From contig NZ_CP123385.1 in NCBI RefSeq assembly GCF_040409955.1, positions 62,001-126,000 on the forward strand: a stretch of 64,000 nucleotides of DNA, given 5' to 3'. Position numbers and translations under genes: made by a program. Positions 21,785 through 29,920 of the stretch are shown here, one piece after another. Each line of letters opens with the position of its first letter. The stretch's first letter is position 1. This stretch comes from Salipiger sp. H15. Its GTDB lineage: Bacteria; Pseudomonadota; Alphaproteobacteria; Rhodobacterales; Rhodobacteraceae. The notes beneath the pieces are model-generated. The model had not been told where the DNA came from. It made no database searches and was given only the letters and a program-made list of their open reading frames with translations.

Positions 21785-23766
21785 TGCGCGACACCTTCGA
21801 CTTCCCCGAGCTGCCCGACCGCGCCCTCAACGGCCTGCCGCTGATCGTCGACAGCTTCGCCGGCGGCGGCGGGGCGAGCACCGGCATCGAGCAGGCGCTC
21901 GGCCGCGGGCCCGACATCGCGATCAACCACAACCCGGCGGCGCTGGCGCTGCACGCGGCGAACCACCCCGAGACACTGCACCTGTCCGAGAACGTCTACC
22001 GCGTCGATCCGCTCGACCATCTCGCGGCCAAGCACATCGGCCTCATGTGGTTCAGCCCGGACTGCAAGCACTTCAGCAAGGCCAAGGGCGGCAAGCCCGT
22101 GGCGCGCAACATCCGCGACCTCGCGTGGATCATCCCCGGCTGGATCGAGCGCATCCAGAAGAGCGGCGGGCGCGTCGACGTCGTGCTGATGGAGAACGTC
22201 GAGGAGTTCGCCGGTTGGGGCCCGCTGATCGAGACCGAGCGCGGCCTGATGCCCTGCCCCGACCGCAAGGGCGAGACCTTCGCCACCTGGTGCAAGGCTA
22301 TCCGCAAGCTCAGCGGCAAGATCGAGCGCCGCGAGCTGCGCGCCTGCGACTACGGCGCGCCGACGATCCGCAAGCGGCTCTTCGTCGCCATCCGCTTCGA
22401 CGGCCAGCGCATCGTCTGGCCAGCGCCGACCCATGGCGCGCCGGACTCGCCAGAGGTGATGGCGGGCAAGTTGCTGCCGTGGCGCACCGCGGCGGAATGC
22501 ATCGACTGGTCGCTGCCCTGCCCGAGCATCTTCGCCACCAAGGCCGAGGTCATGGAAAAGCACGGCCTCCGCGCCGTTCGGCCGCTGGCCGACAACACCC
22601 TCGCCCGGGTGGCCAAAGGGCTTCGCCGCTACGTGCTCGACGCCGAGCGCCCCTTCCTGGTCAACCTGACCCACGGCGCACGCACCGAGGACCTCGACGA
22701 TCCGCTGCGCACCGTGACCGGCGCGAACCGCGGCGAGAAGGCGCTGGTCACGCCCTCGCTGGTGAGCATCGCCCACGGCGACAGCGGCGGGCGCCGGGAA
22801 TACCCGCTCACCGAGCCGCATGGCGTGATCACTGCGGGTGGCATCTCGCACGCCGTGGTCGCGCCCGTGCTGGCAAGCCTGAAGGGCACCACACGCCGCA
22901 TGGGCCCCGTGGCGCAGCCTCACCCCACCGTCTGCGCCGAAGGCAACCACAGCGCCGTCGTGTCGCCGGTGCTGACCTACGCGCAGCAGGGCGGCCGCTG
23001 CCGGTCGATCAAGGATCCGCACCACACCATCTGCGCGAGCAAGAAAGACCAGAACAGCATGATCGCCGCGACCATGGTGCATGTCGGGAACGGCGAGCGG
23101 AAAGGCCAGGCGCCCCGCGCGCTCGACATCACCGCGCCGCTCAACACCGTCGTGGCGGGCGGCGTGAAGCAGTACCCGGTCGCGGCTTTCCTCGCCCAAC
23201 AGAACAATGACGGGCGCGGCGTTCACCCGGGCCGCCCCGCTGGTGAGCCGATCTCGACCGTCACCAACTCGGGCAGCCACCAGACGCCCGTCGCGGCATG
23301 GCTGGCGAAATACTACGGCACCGGCGATGGCGCCCCCGCCACCGAACCCATGCACACGATTACCACCAAGGACCGGATCGTGCCCATGCAGGCCGAGCTC
23401 GCAGCTCCGCCCTTCGACGACACCCACGCGCCCCGCGCCCGCCAGGTGGCCGAGCTGCTGCGCCAGCACGGTCTCTGGGATGACCGCGAGTTCGTCACCC
23501 TCGAGATCGGCGGCACGTCCTTCATCATCGTCGATGTGGGTATGCGGATGCTCACCCCGCGCGAGCTCTTCAACGCGCAGGGCTTCCCGTCCGACTACGT
23601 GATCGAGGGCGTCTGGCACGAGCGTGGTGACGACTGGGACTTCGAGGCCTTCCCGAAGGACGTGCAGGTCTCCTGCGTCGGGAACAGCGTCTGCCCGCCG
23701 TTGGCCGAGGCGCTGGTGCGGTCGAACTGCGCGCACTTGGTCGAAGCTCAGGAGGTTGCGGCATGA
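21784..23766 (+). CDS. C5 cytosine DNA methyltransferase with seven-unit repeat insert
   Basis: The protein has 660 residues. Motif I is IVDSFAGGGGASTGIEQAL (21-39). The catalytic Cys is in FSPDCKHFSKAKGGKP (C94), motif VI is VVLMENVEEFAGWGP (ENV 137-139), motif VIII is TIRKRLFVAIRF, and motif X is VSCVGNSVCPPLAEAL (629-644). Between VIII and X, residues 305-530 hold seven related units spaced 33-40 residues apart, each with a P-(L/H/M)-x-T(V/I)xx turn, for example QPHPTVCA, DPHHTICA, APLNTVVA and EPMHTITT. The insert replaces an ordinary target recognition domain. There is no partner endonuclease nearby, so it is probably an orphan that protects or regulates phage DNA. Confidence 0.93.
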   Translation: MRDTFDFPELPDRALNGLPLIVDSFAGGGGASTGIEQALGRGPDIAINHNPAALALHAANHPETLHLSENVYRVDPLDHLAAKHIGLMWFSPDCKHFSKAKGGKPVARNIRDLAWIIPGWIERIQKSGGRVDVVLMENVEEFAGWGPLIETERGLMPCPDRKGETFATWCKAIRKLSGKIERRELRACDYGAPTIRKRLFVAIRFDGQRIVWPAPTHGAPDSPEVMAGKLLPWRTAAECIDWSLPCPSIFATKAEVMEKHGLRAVRPLADNTLARVAKGLRRYVLDAERPFLVNLTHGARTEDLDDPLRTVTGANRGEKALVTPSLVSIAHGDSGGRREYPLTEPHGVITAGGISHAVVAPVLASLKGTTRRMGPVAQPHPTVCAEGNHSAVVSPVLTYAQQGGRCRSIKDPHHTICASKKDQNSMIAATMVHVGNGERKGQAPRALDITAPLNTVVAGGVKQYPVAAFLAQQNNDGRGVHPGRPAGEPISTVTNSGSHQTPVAAWLAKYYGTGDGAPATEPMHTITTKDRIVPMQAELAAPPFDDTHAPRARQVAELLRQHGLWDDREFVTLEIGGTSFIIVDVGMRMLTPRELFNAQGFPSDYVIEGVWHERGDDWDFEAFPKDVQVSCVGNSVCPPLAEALVRSNCAHLVEAQEVAA

Positions 23767-24092
23767 GTATCTGTGGCAAACCAAAAACCCCGGAATGGGG
23801 CAAGATGTCCAAACCGGGGCGATTGGTGATGAAAAGGTACTGTCTTCAAGAAAGCGCCCTACCCCTTGGCTCCGGGAAAATTCCGGTATTTTGGCTCAGA
23901 GGGTCTTCGGACTCGTTAGTCCACTCACGGACTGACGTGACGCTGCATCGCGTCAGCCCGCATGTCGAGACCATTCAACCGAAAGTTGTTGAAAAAATTC
24001 GGCTCCTCAAGTGTAAAAAAACGGGGCCACAACATATTGAGGCGGCGGCTGTTTGGGCAACTAAAGGAATGCCCGCGATTGAAGCAGCATGA
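23763..24092 (+). CDS. AT-rich small gene of unknown function, coupled on both sides
   Basis: The product is 109 residues (MSICGKPKTPEWGKMSKPGR). The start ATG overlaps the methyltransferase stop and the stop overlaps the next gene's ATG, so it is very probably translated. Base composition is markedly more A/T-rich than its neighbours, with runs of A, suggesting recent acquisition. It contains several Lys and Cys residues but no domain I recognise. It could be an anti-host or anti-defence cargo gene. Confidence 0.55.
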   Translation: MSICGKPKTPEWGKMSKPGRLVMKRYCLQESALPLGSGKIPVFWLRGSSDSLVHSRTDVTLHRVSPHVETIQPKVVEKIRLLKCKKTGPQHIEAAAVWATKGMPAIEAA

Positions 24093-24304
24093 CCTTGCTC
24101 TTCCACAAGGCTGACCTAGCCCGCAGCCCGACCGTGAAGCGCATGCACGTCGCCGACGCGGGGCATCTGCCCGGCGGCGCGCCCGGAATCCGTTTCGAAT
24201 GCGGACAATGCGGCCATGACACCGGCTGGATCGTCGATCACTGGACGGTCGCCGAGAACCGACGCGGGCAACCGTGCCCGACCTGCAACCCCCACTCCAC
24301 CTAA
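24089..24304 (+). CDS. Small zinc-ribbon phage protein
   Basis: The product is 71 residues (MTLLFHKADLARSPTVKRMH). Two Cys pairs, FECGQCGHDTGW and QPCPTCNPH, form a four-Cys zinc ribbon. It overlaps the AT-rich gene upstream (ATGA). Such short ribbons are common in phage accessory arms and bind nucleic acid or host proteins. Function is not known. Confidence 0.65.
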   Translation: MTLLFHKADLARSPTVKRMHVADAGHLPGGAPGIRFECGQCGHDTGWIVDHWTVAENRRGQPCPTCNPHST

Positions 24305-24317
24305 CCTCGGAGGCACC

Positions 24318-24569
24318 ATGGGATACATCCCGAGAATAGGCGTCGCACCCTGCCCGGGATGCCACAGCATCTGCGGAGGCCCGAAACTCCGCCATCGGTT
24401 CCGCTGGCGTACTGGGTTCTGGGTCAGGCTCGAATGCGCTTGTGGCATCGCCGGTGCATGGCAGCGGGACGAGACCGGCAACGTGCCGTGGAACATCGCC
24501 GCCAGAGGCTGGAGCCTCATTGCCGGAGACTGGCCGATGACCCCGCCACCACCGAAACCTTCCAGATAA
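24318..24569 (+). CDS. Lar-like zinc-ribbon protein (possible restriction alleviation)
   Basis: The product is 83 residues from ATG 24318 with GGAGG seven bases upstream. It has CPGCHSICGGPKLRHRFRWR, then WVRLECACGIAG and ETGNVPWNIAARGW. The pattern CPxC, WVxxxCxCG..G and a final AIxxWN-like stretch is that of Lar-type restriction alleviation proteins, although several consensus positions differ. It lies between another zinc ribbon and small unknown genes near the integrase. Confidence 0.55.
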   Translation: MGYIPRIGVAPCPGCHSICGGPKLRHRFRWRTGFWVRLECACGIAGAWQRDETGNVPWNIAARGWSLIAGDWPMTPPPPKPSR

Positions 24570-24583
24570 CTCCGGAGGCCGAC

Positions 24584-24766
24584 ATGGCCAGAACTCTTCT
24601 AACAAAGCGCCGCCTTCGGGCTATCGTCGAGGCACTCGACGCGCGTCTAGCCGGTGAAATTGACATCATAGACGAGCCGGACAGCCCGGAAATTCACGAC
24701 TACGAAGCCGCCCGTGATTGGGCGGAAGACGAACTTTGCAGGCGCGAAAGCGCGCAGTCCAGCTAA
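24584..24766 (+). CDS. 60-residue acidic phage protein
   Basis: From ATG 24584 with CCGGAGG upstream. The product begins MARTLLTKRRLRAIVEALDA and turns acidic (GEIDIIDEPDSPEIHDYEAA). It is probably two helices. No family is recognised. It sits in a row of small genes each preceded by its own GGAGG, unlike the overlapped early genes. Confidence 0.5.
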   Translation: MARTLLTKRRLRAIVEALDARLAGEIDIIDEPDSPEIHDYEAARDWAEDELCRRESAQSS

Positions 24767-24779
24767 CCCCGGAGGCACT

Positions 24780-25127
24780 ATGAAAGATCAACCGCACAAG
24801 CTGCCCCCGGCCGAGCTCGAAGTGATGGACTTCGCGCATCAGCTCACACCAGCCGAGTTCGACATCCTCGCCGAGCGCCGCCGGCAAATCATGCAAGAGG
24901 GCTGGACCGAGGAGCACGACAATCAGCACGATGGCGGCGAACTCGCCGAGGCGGCCGGCTGCTACGTCTGCTGCGCGCATCACGATTGGAGCTCCGCCGA
25001 GGTGCCGGCGGAATGGCCGTGGGCGCCGGAATGGTGGAAGCCCACTACGGCGCGGCGCGATCTGGTCAAGGCAGCCGCGCTGCTCATCGCCGAGATCGAG
25101 CGCCTCGACCGCGCGGAGGGATGCTGA
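24780..25127 (+). CDS. Conserved phage protein with RRRQIMQEGWTEEHD motif
   Basis: The product is 115 residues (MKDQPHKLPPAELEVMDFAH). FDILAERRRQIMQEGWTEEH, then DNQHDGGELAEAAGCYVC and WKPTTARRDLVKAAALLIAE form the pattern of a family widespread in proteobacterial phages and prophages. The conserved GWT-EHD-H-GEL-AA segment resembles a MazG-like metal site, but function is unestablished. GGAGG precedes the ATG. Confidence 0.65.
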   Translation: MKDQPHKLPPAELEVMDFAHQLTPAEFDILAERRRQIMQEGWTEEHDNQHDGGELAEAAGCYVCCAHHDWSSAEVPAEWPWAPEWWKPTTARRDLVKAAALLIAEIERLDRAEGC

Positions 25128-25128
25128 C

Positions 25129-25323
25129 ATGGCACGCGCGCGCCCCTCCAGCGCCGCTGTCAAAAACGTCCTCGAGGCGCTGATGGCCTGCGGCATGGCA
25201 CCTGGTACCGTCCGAGTTGGCTCTGACGGCAGCTTCACAGTGGAAGCCAAGGACAAGGGCGTAGAAGAATCTCGCACTTCGGGCCAAGCTGAACCCAAGC
25301 GCTGGGGGCACACGAAGGGATGA
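25129..25323 (+). CDS. 64-residue protein just before the integrase
   Basis: The product begins MARARPSSAAVKNVLEALMA, then has CGMAPGTVRVGSDGSFTVEA. It overlaps the integrase start by four bases (ATGA at 25320). It is in the usual place for an excisionase, but I see no clear winged-helix motif, so I only call it a small coupled gene. Confidence 0.5.
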   Translation: MARARPSSAAVKNVLEALMACGMAPGTVRVGSDGSFTVEAKDKGVEESRTSGQAEPKRWGHTKG

Positions 25324-26414
25324 GCGACGTGCAGGTCAGGTTCAAGGGCTACGTGCCTGAGCGGTTGCCGAGTGGAGCAATCCGCCATCGGGTGCGCGTC
25401 GAGGGTAACCCGAAGCGCCGCATCGTGATCCCCGTTGGGCCCGAAGATCCCACCTTCAGCGAGCACTATTGGGCTGCGCGAGCGGGCCACACGATCGAGG
25501 TCGTGGAGAAGAAATCCTGTGCGCCGGCGACGTCTCTGGATGCGCTGATCGACGATTACCTGATTGCGCTCGAGGCGAAGGTCGAGGGCGGGGCCGCGTC
25601 AATTGCCACGCTGCGCCAGCGAAAGAGCCTCATGCTTCGCGCCCGGGAGGTCATCACCCCAGAGGGGGACCGTATCGGATCGCTGCACTGTGACCTGCCC
25701 CGCGAGGCCATGGTACACGTGCGCGATCACTGGGGCGCCCGCACCGCGCAGGCCGACAACTGCATCAAGGCCCTGCGCTCGGCCTATGAATGGGCACTGG
25801 AGAAGGGCCGCGTGCAGTCGAACCCGACGGCCGGCATCCGGCGTGTGCACCGAGGCAGGGGCGGGGCGGTACCGTGGACGACTCAAGACGTGAAGAAGTT
25901 CCTGGCGCACCACCCAGAGGGCTCGATGCCCCGGCTCTGGCTTATCCTCGCCCTCTTTACCGGGGCGCGCCGCGGCGACCTGACCATTCTCGGCCGCGGG
26001 CATGAGGTTCAGCGCGAAGGTATGACCTGGCTGGACTGGCAACCTGGCAAGAAGGGCAGCGCGCCGGCCAGCTTGCCCATGGCGCCGCAGCTGCTCGCCG
26101 CCACGCGCGGAATGACCGTGCAGGGCAAGACCTACCTTCTCGGCAAGCAAGGACGTCCCCTAGGCAGCCCGGATGTCTTGGGGAACAGCGTGTCTTGCTG
26201 GACCGCCGAGGCAGGCCTGTCCGATCGATCTTCGCATGGCCTGCGCAAGGCGCTGGGAGGACTTCTAGGGGAGTTGGGCTGCTCGGAGCTGCAGATCATG
26301 TCGATCCTCACGCACACGGAACCGACAACGTCCTCGATCTACACGAAGAGCGCCGAGCGGCGCCGGATGGCGCATGAGGCGATGAAGATGGTGGGCGGCC
26401 TAAAGCTCTGGTGA
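25320..26414 (+). CDS. Phage tyrosine-recombinase integrase
   Basis: The protein has 364 residues. There is an N-terminal DNA-binding region, a core-binding SAM-like domain (SLDALIDDYLIALEAKVEGG to WALEKGRVQSNPTAGIRR) and a catalytic domain. Active-site elements visible: Arg in LFTGARRGDLTIL, His-x-x-Arg in SSHGLRKALGGLLG, the second His region in MSILTHTEPTTSS and nucleophilic Tyr in SIYTKSAERR. It lies at the prophage end next to attR, its usual place, and probably drove insertion into the arylsulfatase gene. Confidence 0.93.
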   Translation: MSDVQVRFKGYVPERLPSGAIRHRVRVEGNPKRRIVIPVGPEDPTFSEHYWAARAGHTIEVVEKKSCAPATSLDALIDDYLIALEAKVEGGAASIATLRQRKSLMLRAREVITPEGDRIGSLHCDLPREAMVHVRDHWGARTAQADNCIKALRSAYEWALEKGRVQSNPTAGIRRVHRGRGGAVPWTTQDVKKFLAHHPEGSMPRLWLILALFTGARRGDLTILGRGHEVQREGMTWLDWQPGKKGSAPASLPMAPQLLAATRGMTVQGKTYLLGKQGRPLGSPDVLGNSVSCWTAEAGLSDRSSHGLRKALGGLLGELGCSELQIMSILTHTEPTTSSIYTKSAERRRMAHEAMKMVGGLKLW

Positions 26415-26425
26415 TGCCCCAAAGT

Positions 26426-26450
26426 GTCCCACGCCAAATCAACGTGGGAC
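26426..26450. repeat. Inverted repeat GTCCCACG/CGTGGGAC at the prophage end
   Basis: Two perfect 8-base arms (26426-26433 and 26443-26450) with a 9-base spacer lie between the integrase stop and the prophage-host junction near 26496. They could be integrase arm-binding sites. No T-run follows on the plus strand, so a terminator is less likely. Confidence 0.5.
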
Positions 26451-26495
26451 AAAACGGAAAAAATTCGCAATAAAATCAATACTGATGCCCTGACT

Positions 26496-28349
26496 TGGTG
26501 GTTCGGCAAGAACCACAACACCCCCGACTGGGAGCAGACCGTCACCGGACCGTTCGACCGCTGGCCGACCGGCATGGGGTTCGACTATTTCTACGGCTTC
26601 AACTCGGGCGAGACGCACCAGTACTACCCGGTGCTCTTCGAGAACACCGTCCCGGTCGAGCCCGACAAGACGCCCGAAGAGGGCTATCACCTGATGACCG
26701 ACATGACCGACCGCGCCATCGCGCGGATGAAGTTCGCCAAGTCGGTCGCGCCGGGCAAGCCCTTCTTCATGTATTTCGCCCCCGGCGCCATGCACGCGCC
26801 GCACCACGTCACCGCCGAGTGGCGGCAGCAGTTCGACGGTGCCTTCGACATGGGCTGGGAGGAGTACCGCAACCAGGTCTTCGCCAAACAGCTCGAGATG
26901 GGCATCCTTCCCGAGGGCACCGAGCTGACCCCGCGCCCCGACTGGGTGCCGGCCTGGGACACGCTCAGCGACGTGCAGAAGGAGGTCTATGACGACCTCA
27001 TGGAGAACTTCGCCGGCTACTTCGCCTTCACCGACCACGAGGTCGGACGGCTGCTCTCGGCGGTGAAGGAACTGCCCGACGCCGACAACACCATGGTGAT
27101 CTACATCGTCGGCGACAACGGCGCCTCGTCCGAGGGCGGGCCCGACGGCACGCTCAACGAGATCATGAACCTCAACGGCATTCCCTCGAACCTCGAGGAT
27201 ATCAAGGCCAACATCGACAAGCTGGGCGGGCCGGAATCCGAGCCGCATTACCCGGTCGGCTGGGCCTGGGCGGGCAACACGCCCTTCCAGTGGGTCAAGC
27301 AGGTGGCCTCGCACCTCGGCGGCACGCGCAACCCGATGGTGATCAGCTGGCCGGCGAAGATCCAGCACGACGACGCGCCGCGCACCGCCTTCCTGCACCT
27401 CGTCGACGTGGTGCCGACCATCCTCGAGGCGGCGCATATCCCGATGCCGCAAAGCGTCAACGGCGTCGAGCAGAAGCCGCTCGAGGGCGAGAGCTTCCTG
27501 TCGAGCTTCACCGACCCCGAGTTCAAGGGCCGCACCCAGCAGTATTTCGAGGTCTTCTCGAACCGCTCGATGTATGCCGACGGCTGGAAGGCCAATGCCC
27601 AGCACACCTTCCCCTGGCGGCAGGACTACGCGCCGGGCAATTGGGACAAGGACAAGTGGGAGCTCTACAACCTCGACGAGGATTTCTCCGAGGCCAACGA
27701 CCTTGCCGCCGAGAACCCCGAGAAGCTGGAAGAGCTGAAGGCGATGCTTGACGAGGCCTTCGAGAAATACGGCGTGCTGCCGCTCGATGACCGCGGCTCG
27801 GCCCGGCTTGCCATCGCCAAGCCGCCGGTGCCGGGCGCGGTCGAGGGCAACAAGACCTTCACCTACTACGCGGGCGCGATCCGCATCGCCGAGCCCGCCG
27901 CGCCGCCGATGAAGAACCGATCCTGGACGCTGACCGCCAAGGTCGACACCGAGGGCGCCGGGACCGAGGGCGTGATCATGGGCTTCGGCGGCGTCGCCGC
28001 GGGCATGTCGCTCTATCTCGATGCCGGGGTGCCGATCTTCGACTACAACCTCTTCGAGAAGCACACCGAGGTGAAGGGCAGCGAGCCGCTGCCCGAGGGC
28101 GAGGCCGAGATCACCCTCGACTTCGCCTACCAGGGCGCCGAGGGCGAGGCCGGCAAGGGCGCCGAGATCACCCTGTCGGTCAATGGCACCGAGGTGGCGA
28201 CGGGCTCGATGGAGTCGACAGTCGCGGGCCGCTTCGGCATCGACACCTTCGGCATCGGCGAGGACAGCGGCCAGCCCGTCACCTCGGCCTACCAGCCGCC
28301 GTTCAAGTTCACCGGCGGGATCGAGAGCGTGGTTGTCGAGGTGCAGTGA
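26496..28349 (+). pseudogene. Arylsulfatase, C-terminal part left after prophage insertion
   Basis: The host-like sequence resumes with [17 protein letters not shown] and continues as a sulfatase of the alkaline phosphatase superfamily: [70 protein letters not shown], and a beta-rich C-terminal domain to residue QV at 28349. The first part, with the CxPSR formylglycine site and the initial metal ligands, is absent. An open frame with a GTG at 26424 enters prophage DNA but has no ribosome binding site. About 618 codons remain. The missing 5' part should lie beyond the other prophage end. Confidence 0.9.
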
Positions 28350-28382
28350 CGGCGCCCGTCCCGGAACCTTGCCCGTAAAATT

Positions 28383-28417
28383 GCCGCCCGCCGTACACCA
28401 CGGCGGGCGGCATTCAT
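28383..28417. terminator. Bidirectional terminator between arylsulfatase remnant and tannase-like gene
   Basis: A 12-base perfect stem GCCGCCCGCCGT/ACGGCGGGCGGC (28383-28394, 28400-28411) with a 5-base loop is flanked by T-rich sequence on both strands (ATTCATTTT on plus; CAATTTTAC on minus). It separates two convergent genes. Confidence 0.85.
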
Positions 28418-28419
28418 TT

Positions 28420-29814
28420 TCACTGCGCCAGGATCGAGCTCGGCGCCGTGCCCTCGTTCAGCCAGGCCTCGAGCGGGGTCATCGGGTCGAGCGAGGACCA
28501 GTTCACCCCGCCGGCGCCCGGCAGGATGCCGCAATGGTCGAGCCCGGGCACCATGAAGAGCTTCACGTTCTCCGCCAGCGCCTCCTCACCCCCGGCCAGC
28601 TCGGAAGCCTGCTCGTACCACTCGATGGTCTTGTAGGGCGTGACGATGGAATCTGCCCAGCCGTGGTAGACGATCATCTTGCCGCCCGCCGCGCGGAAGG
28701 CCGCAAGATCCGGGCTGTCGCCGTTGTAGACCGAAGCCGCCGTCGCCATGCGCGCCGGGTCCGTCTCGAAGTCGAAGGAAAGCGGCGAGTAGTCCGTGCC
28801 GGGATCCTCGGCAAAGGCCATGTGGCGGGTGAAACCGGCGTTGAAGGCGGCAACAAGGTTGCCCGCGCCCTGCCCGTTCCCGGTCAGCCAGAGCCACCAG
28901 AAGGGCTCGGACCCCTCGGGGATGCCGCCCGGATAAAGCTGCTTGCCCGACGCATCGCGCGGGCCCTGCCGCCACTTGGCCAGCGTGCCGAGCTGCGCCT
29001 CGCTGAGGCCGATGCCGGAGTAATCCACCTCGCAGGCGCGCGGGTCGGCGATCAGCCCGTCCTCGGTGCCGTCGGCCGCGTCGCATTGCTCGATCACCGC
29101 CGCGCCGATCTTCGCCGCCTCGTCGGGCCCGAGGATCTGGCTGCCGTCCGCCGCGGTATTGGCCTGGATCACCCAGGACATCGCGGTGCCGACGAGCCCG
29201 GTGTAATCCATCGCCGGCGCGCCCGAGATGATGCCGTCGAACATCTCGGGGTAGCGCTGCGCCGCGACATGCGCCATGCGCCCGCCGGTGGAGCAGCCCT
29301 GGAAGATCGCCTGGCTCGCGGAGGCGCCGTAGAAGGCGTCGATCATCACCTGCGCGACGCGGTTGGTCTCGCCGATCGAGCGCCAGCCCCAGTCGCGCTC
29401 GGCGTCGGGGTTGCCCTGCGCCCAGCTCGCCTCGGTGACCGCGAGCGCGTGGTGGCCGCTGTCCGAGGTTGCCGTGGCATAGCCGCGCTGGAGCCCGGGA
29501 CGCATGGCATTGACCCAGGACTCGCCGGTGTCGGCCCGGCCGAGGATGCCGCAGAACCCGCCGCAGCCCGACTGGTAGAACTTGCCGTTCCAGCCCGACA
29601 TCGGCAGCCGCACCTCGATCGAGATCGCCGGCAGCGCCGTGGCGCGCACCTCGCAATATTGCGGCAGCCCCTCGGGGCTCATCACCCGCGCCGAGGTGAC
29701 GAAGCCGCCGGAAAACACCGTGTCGCGCAGCGCGCTGCAGGCCTCGGGCGTCGGGTCGGCGTAGCAATAGGACGCGCTGGCCAATAGCGCCAGCGTCGCG
29801 GCTCTGATCTTCAT
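28420..29814 (-). CDS. Tannase/feruloyl esterase family secreted hydrolase
   Basis: The protein has 464 residues with a signal peptide (MKIRAATLALLASASYCYAD). The family's catalytic elements are visible: nucleophile Ser in IFQGCSTGGRMAHVAAQRYP, Asp in VYHGWADSIVTPYKT and His in VPGLDHCGILPGAGG, with the Cys of GCS and HC able to form the disulfide of the CS-D-HC motif. It would cleave ester-linked phenolic acids in the periplasm. It is a single gene; its start lies 106 bases from the adenine deaminase stop. Substrate (feruloyl or galloyl) cannot be told. Confidence 0.85.
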   Translation of the reverse strand: MKIRAATLALLASASYCYADPTPEACSALRDTVFSGGFVTSARVMSPEGLPQYCEVRATALPAISIEVRLPMSGWNGKFYQSGCGGFCGILGRADTGESWVNAMRPGLQRGYATATSDSGHHALAVTEASWAQGNPDAERDWGWRSIGETNRVAQVMIDAFYGASASQAIFQGCSTGGRMAHVAAQRYPEMFDGIISGAPAMDYTGLVGTAMSWVIQANTAADGSQILGPDEAAKIGAAVIEQCDAADGTEDGLIADPRACEVDYSGIGLSEAQLGTLAKWRQGPRDASGKQLYPGGIPEGSEPFWWLWLTGNGQGAGNLVAAFNAGFTRHMAFAEDPGTDYSPLSFDFETDPARMATAASVYNGDSPDLAAFRAAGGKMIVYHGWADSIVTPYKTIEWYEQASELAGGEEALAENVKLFMVPGLDHCGILPGAGGVNWSSLDPMTPLEAWLNEGTAPSSILAQ

Positions 29815-29920
29815 GGAAGTCCTCCCTCTTCTCTCCCATAAGGAGATTTGCGGGTAAGGACTTCCATCTCAAGTATTTACTGCCCGCGCCGCCCGGAGAT
29901 GCCGCAAGGTCACGCGTCGC

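Larger units (their letters stand above)
1..26500. mobile_element. HK97-type siphophage prophage, left end outside window
   Basis: This is a contiguous block of phage genes: terminase, portal, protease, capsid, connectors, tail tube, chaperones and tape measure on the minus strand; repressor, sliding clamp, methyltransferase and integrase on the plus strand. The right boundary is set by the integrase end (26414) and the point near 26496 where an arylsulfatase coding sequence resumes without its N-terminal part. The left boundary, with tail-tip and lysis genes, lies outside the window. Most reading frames abut or overlap by 1-19 bases, as in an intact phage. The structural genes look complete, so the prophage may be inducible. 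The exact attachment core cannot be read because the other junction is not visible. Confidence 0.93.

Noticed and set aside
21778..23784. A 668-codon minus-strand open frame over the methyltransferase
   Set aside because: The opposite strand encodes a complete C5 methyltransferase with all motifs; the antisense frame has no motif.
25129..25323. Excisionase gene before the integrase
   Set aside because: Location fits, but the 64-residue protein has no visible winged-helix DNA-binding motif.
26424..26495. GTG at 26424 as a real start of the sulfatase frame
   Set aside because: It lies in prophage DNA inside an inverted repeat, has no ribosome binding site, and the protein would lack the catalytic N-terminus.
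28586..29872. A 428-codon Arg-rich minus-strand frame over the tannase-like gene
   Set aside because: It is a shifted frame of the real gene, with no domain features and an amino acid composition typical of GC-rich shadow frames.
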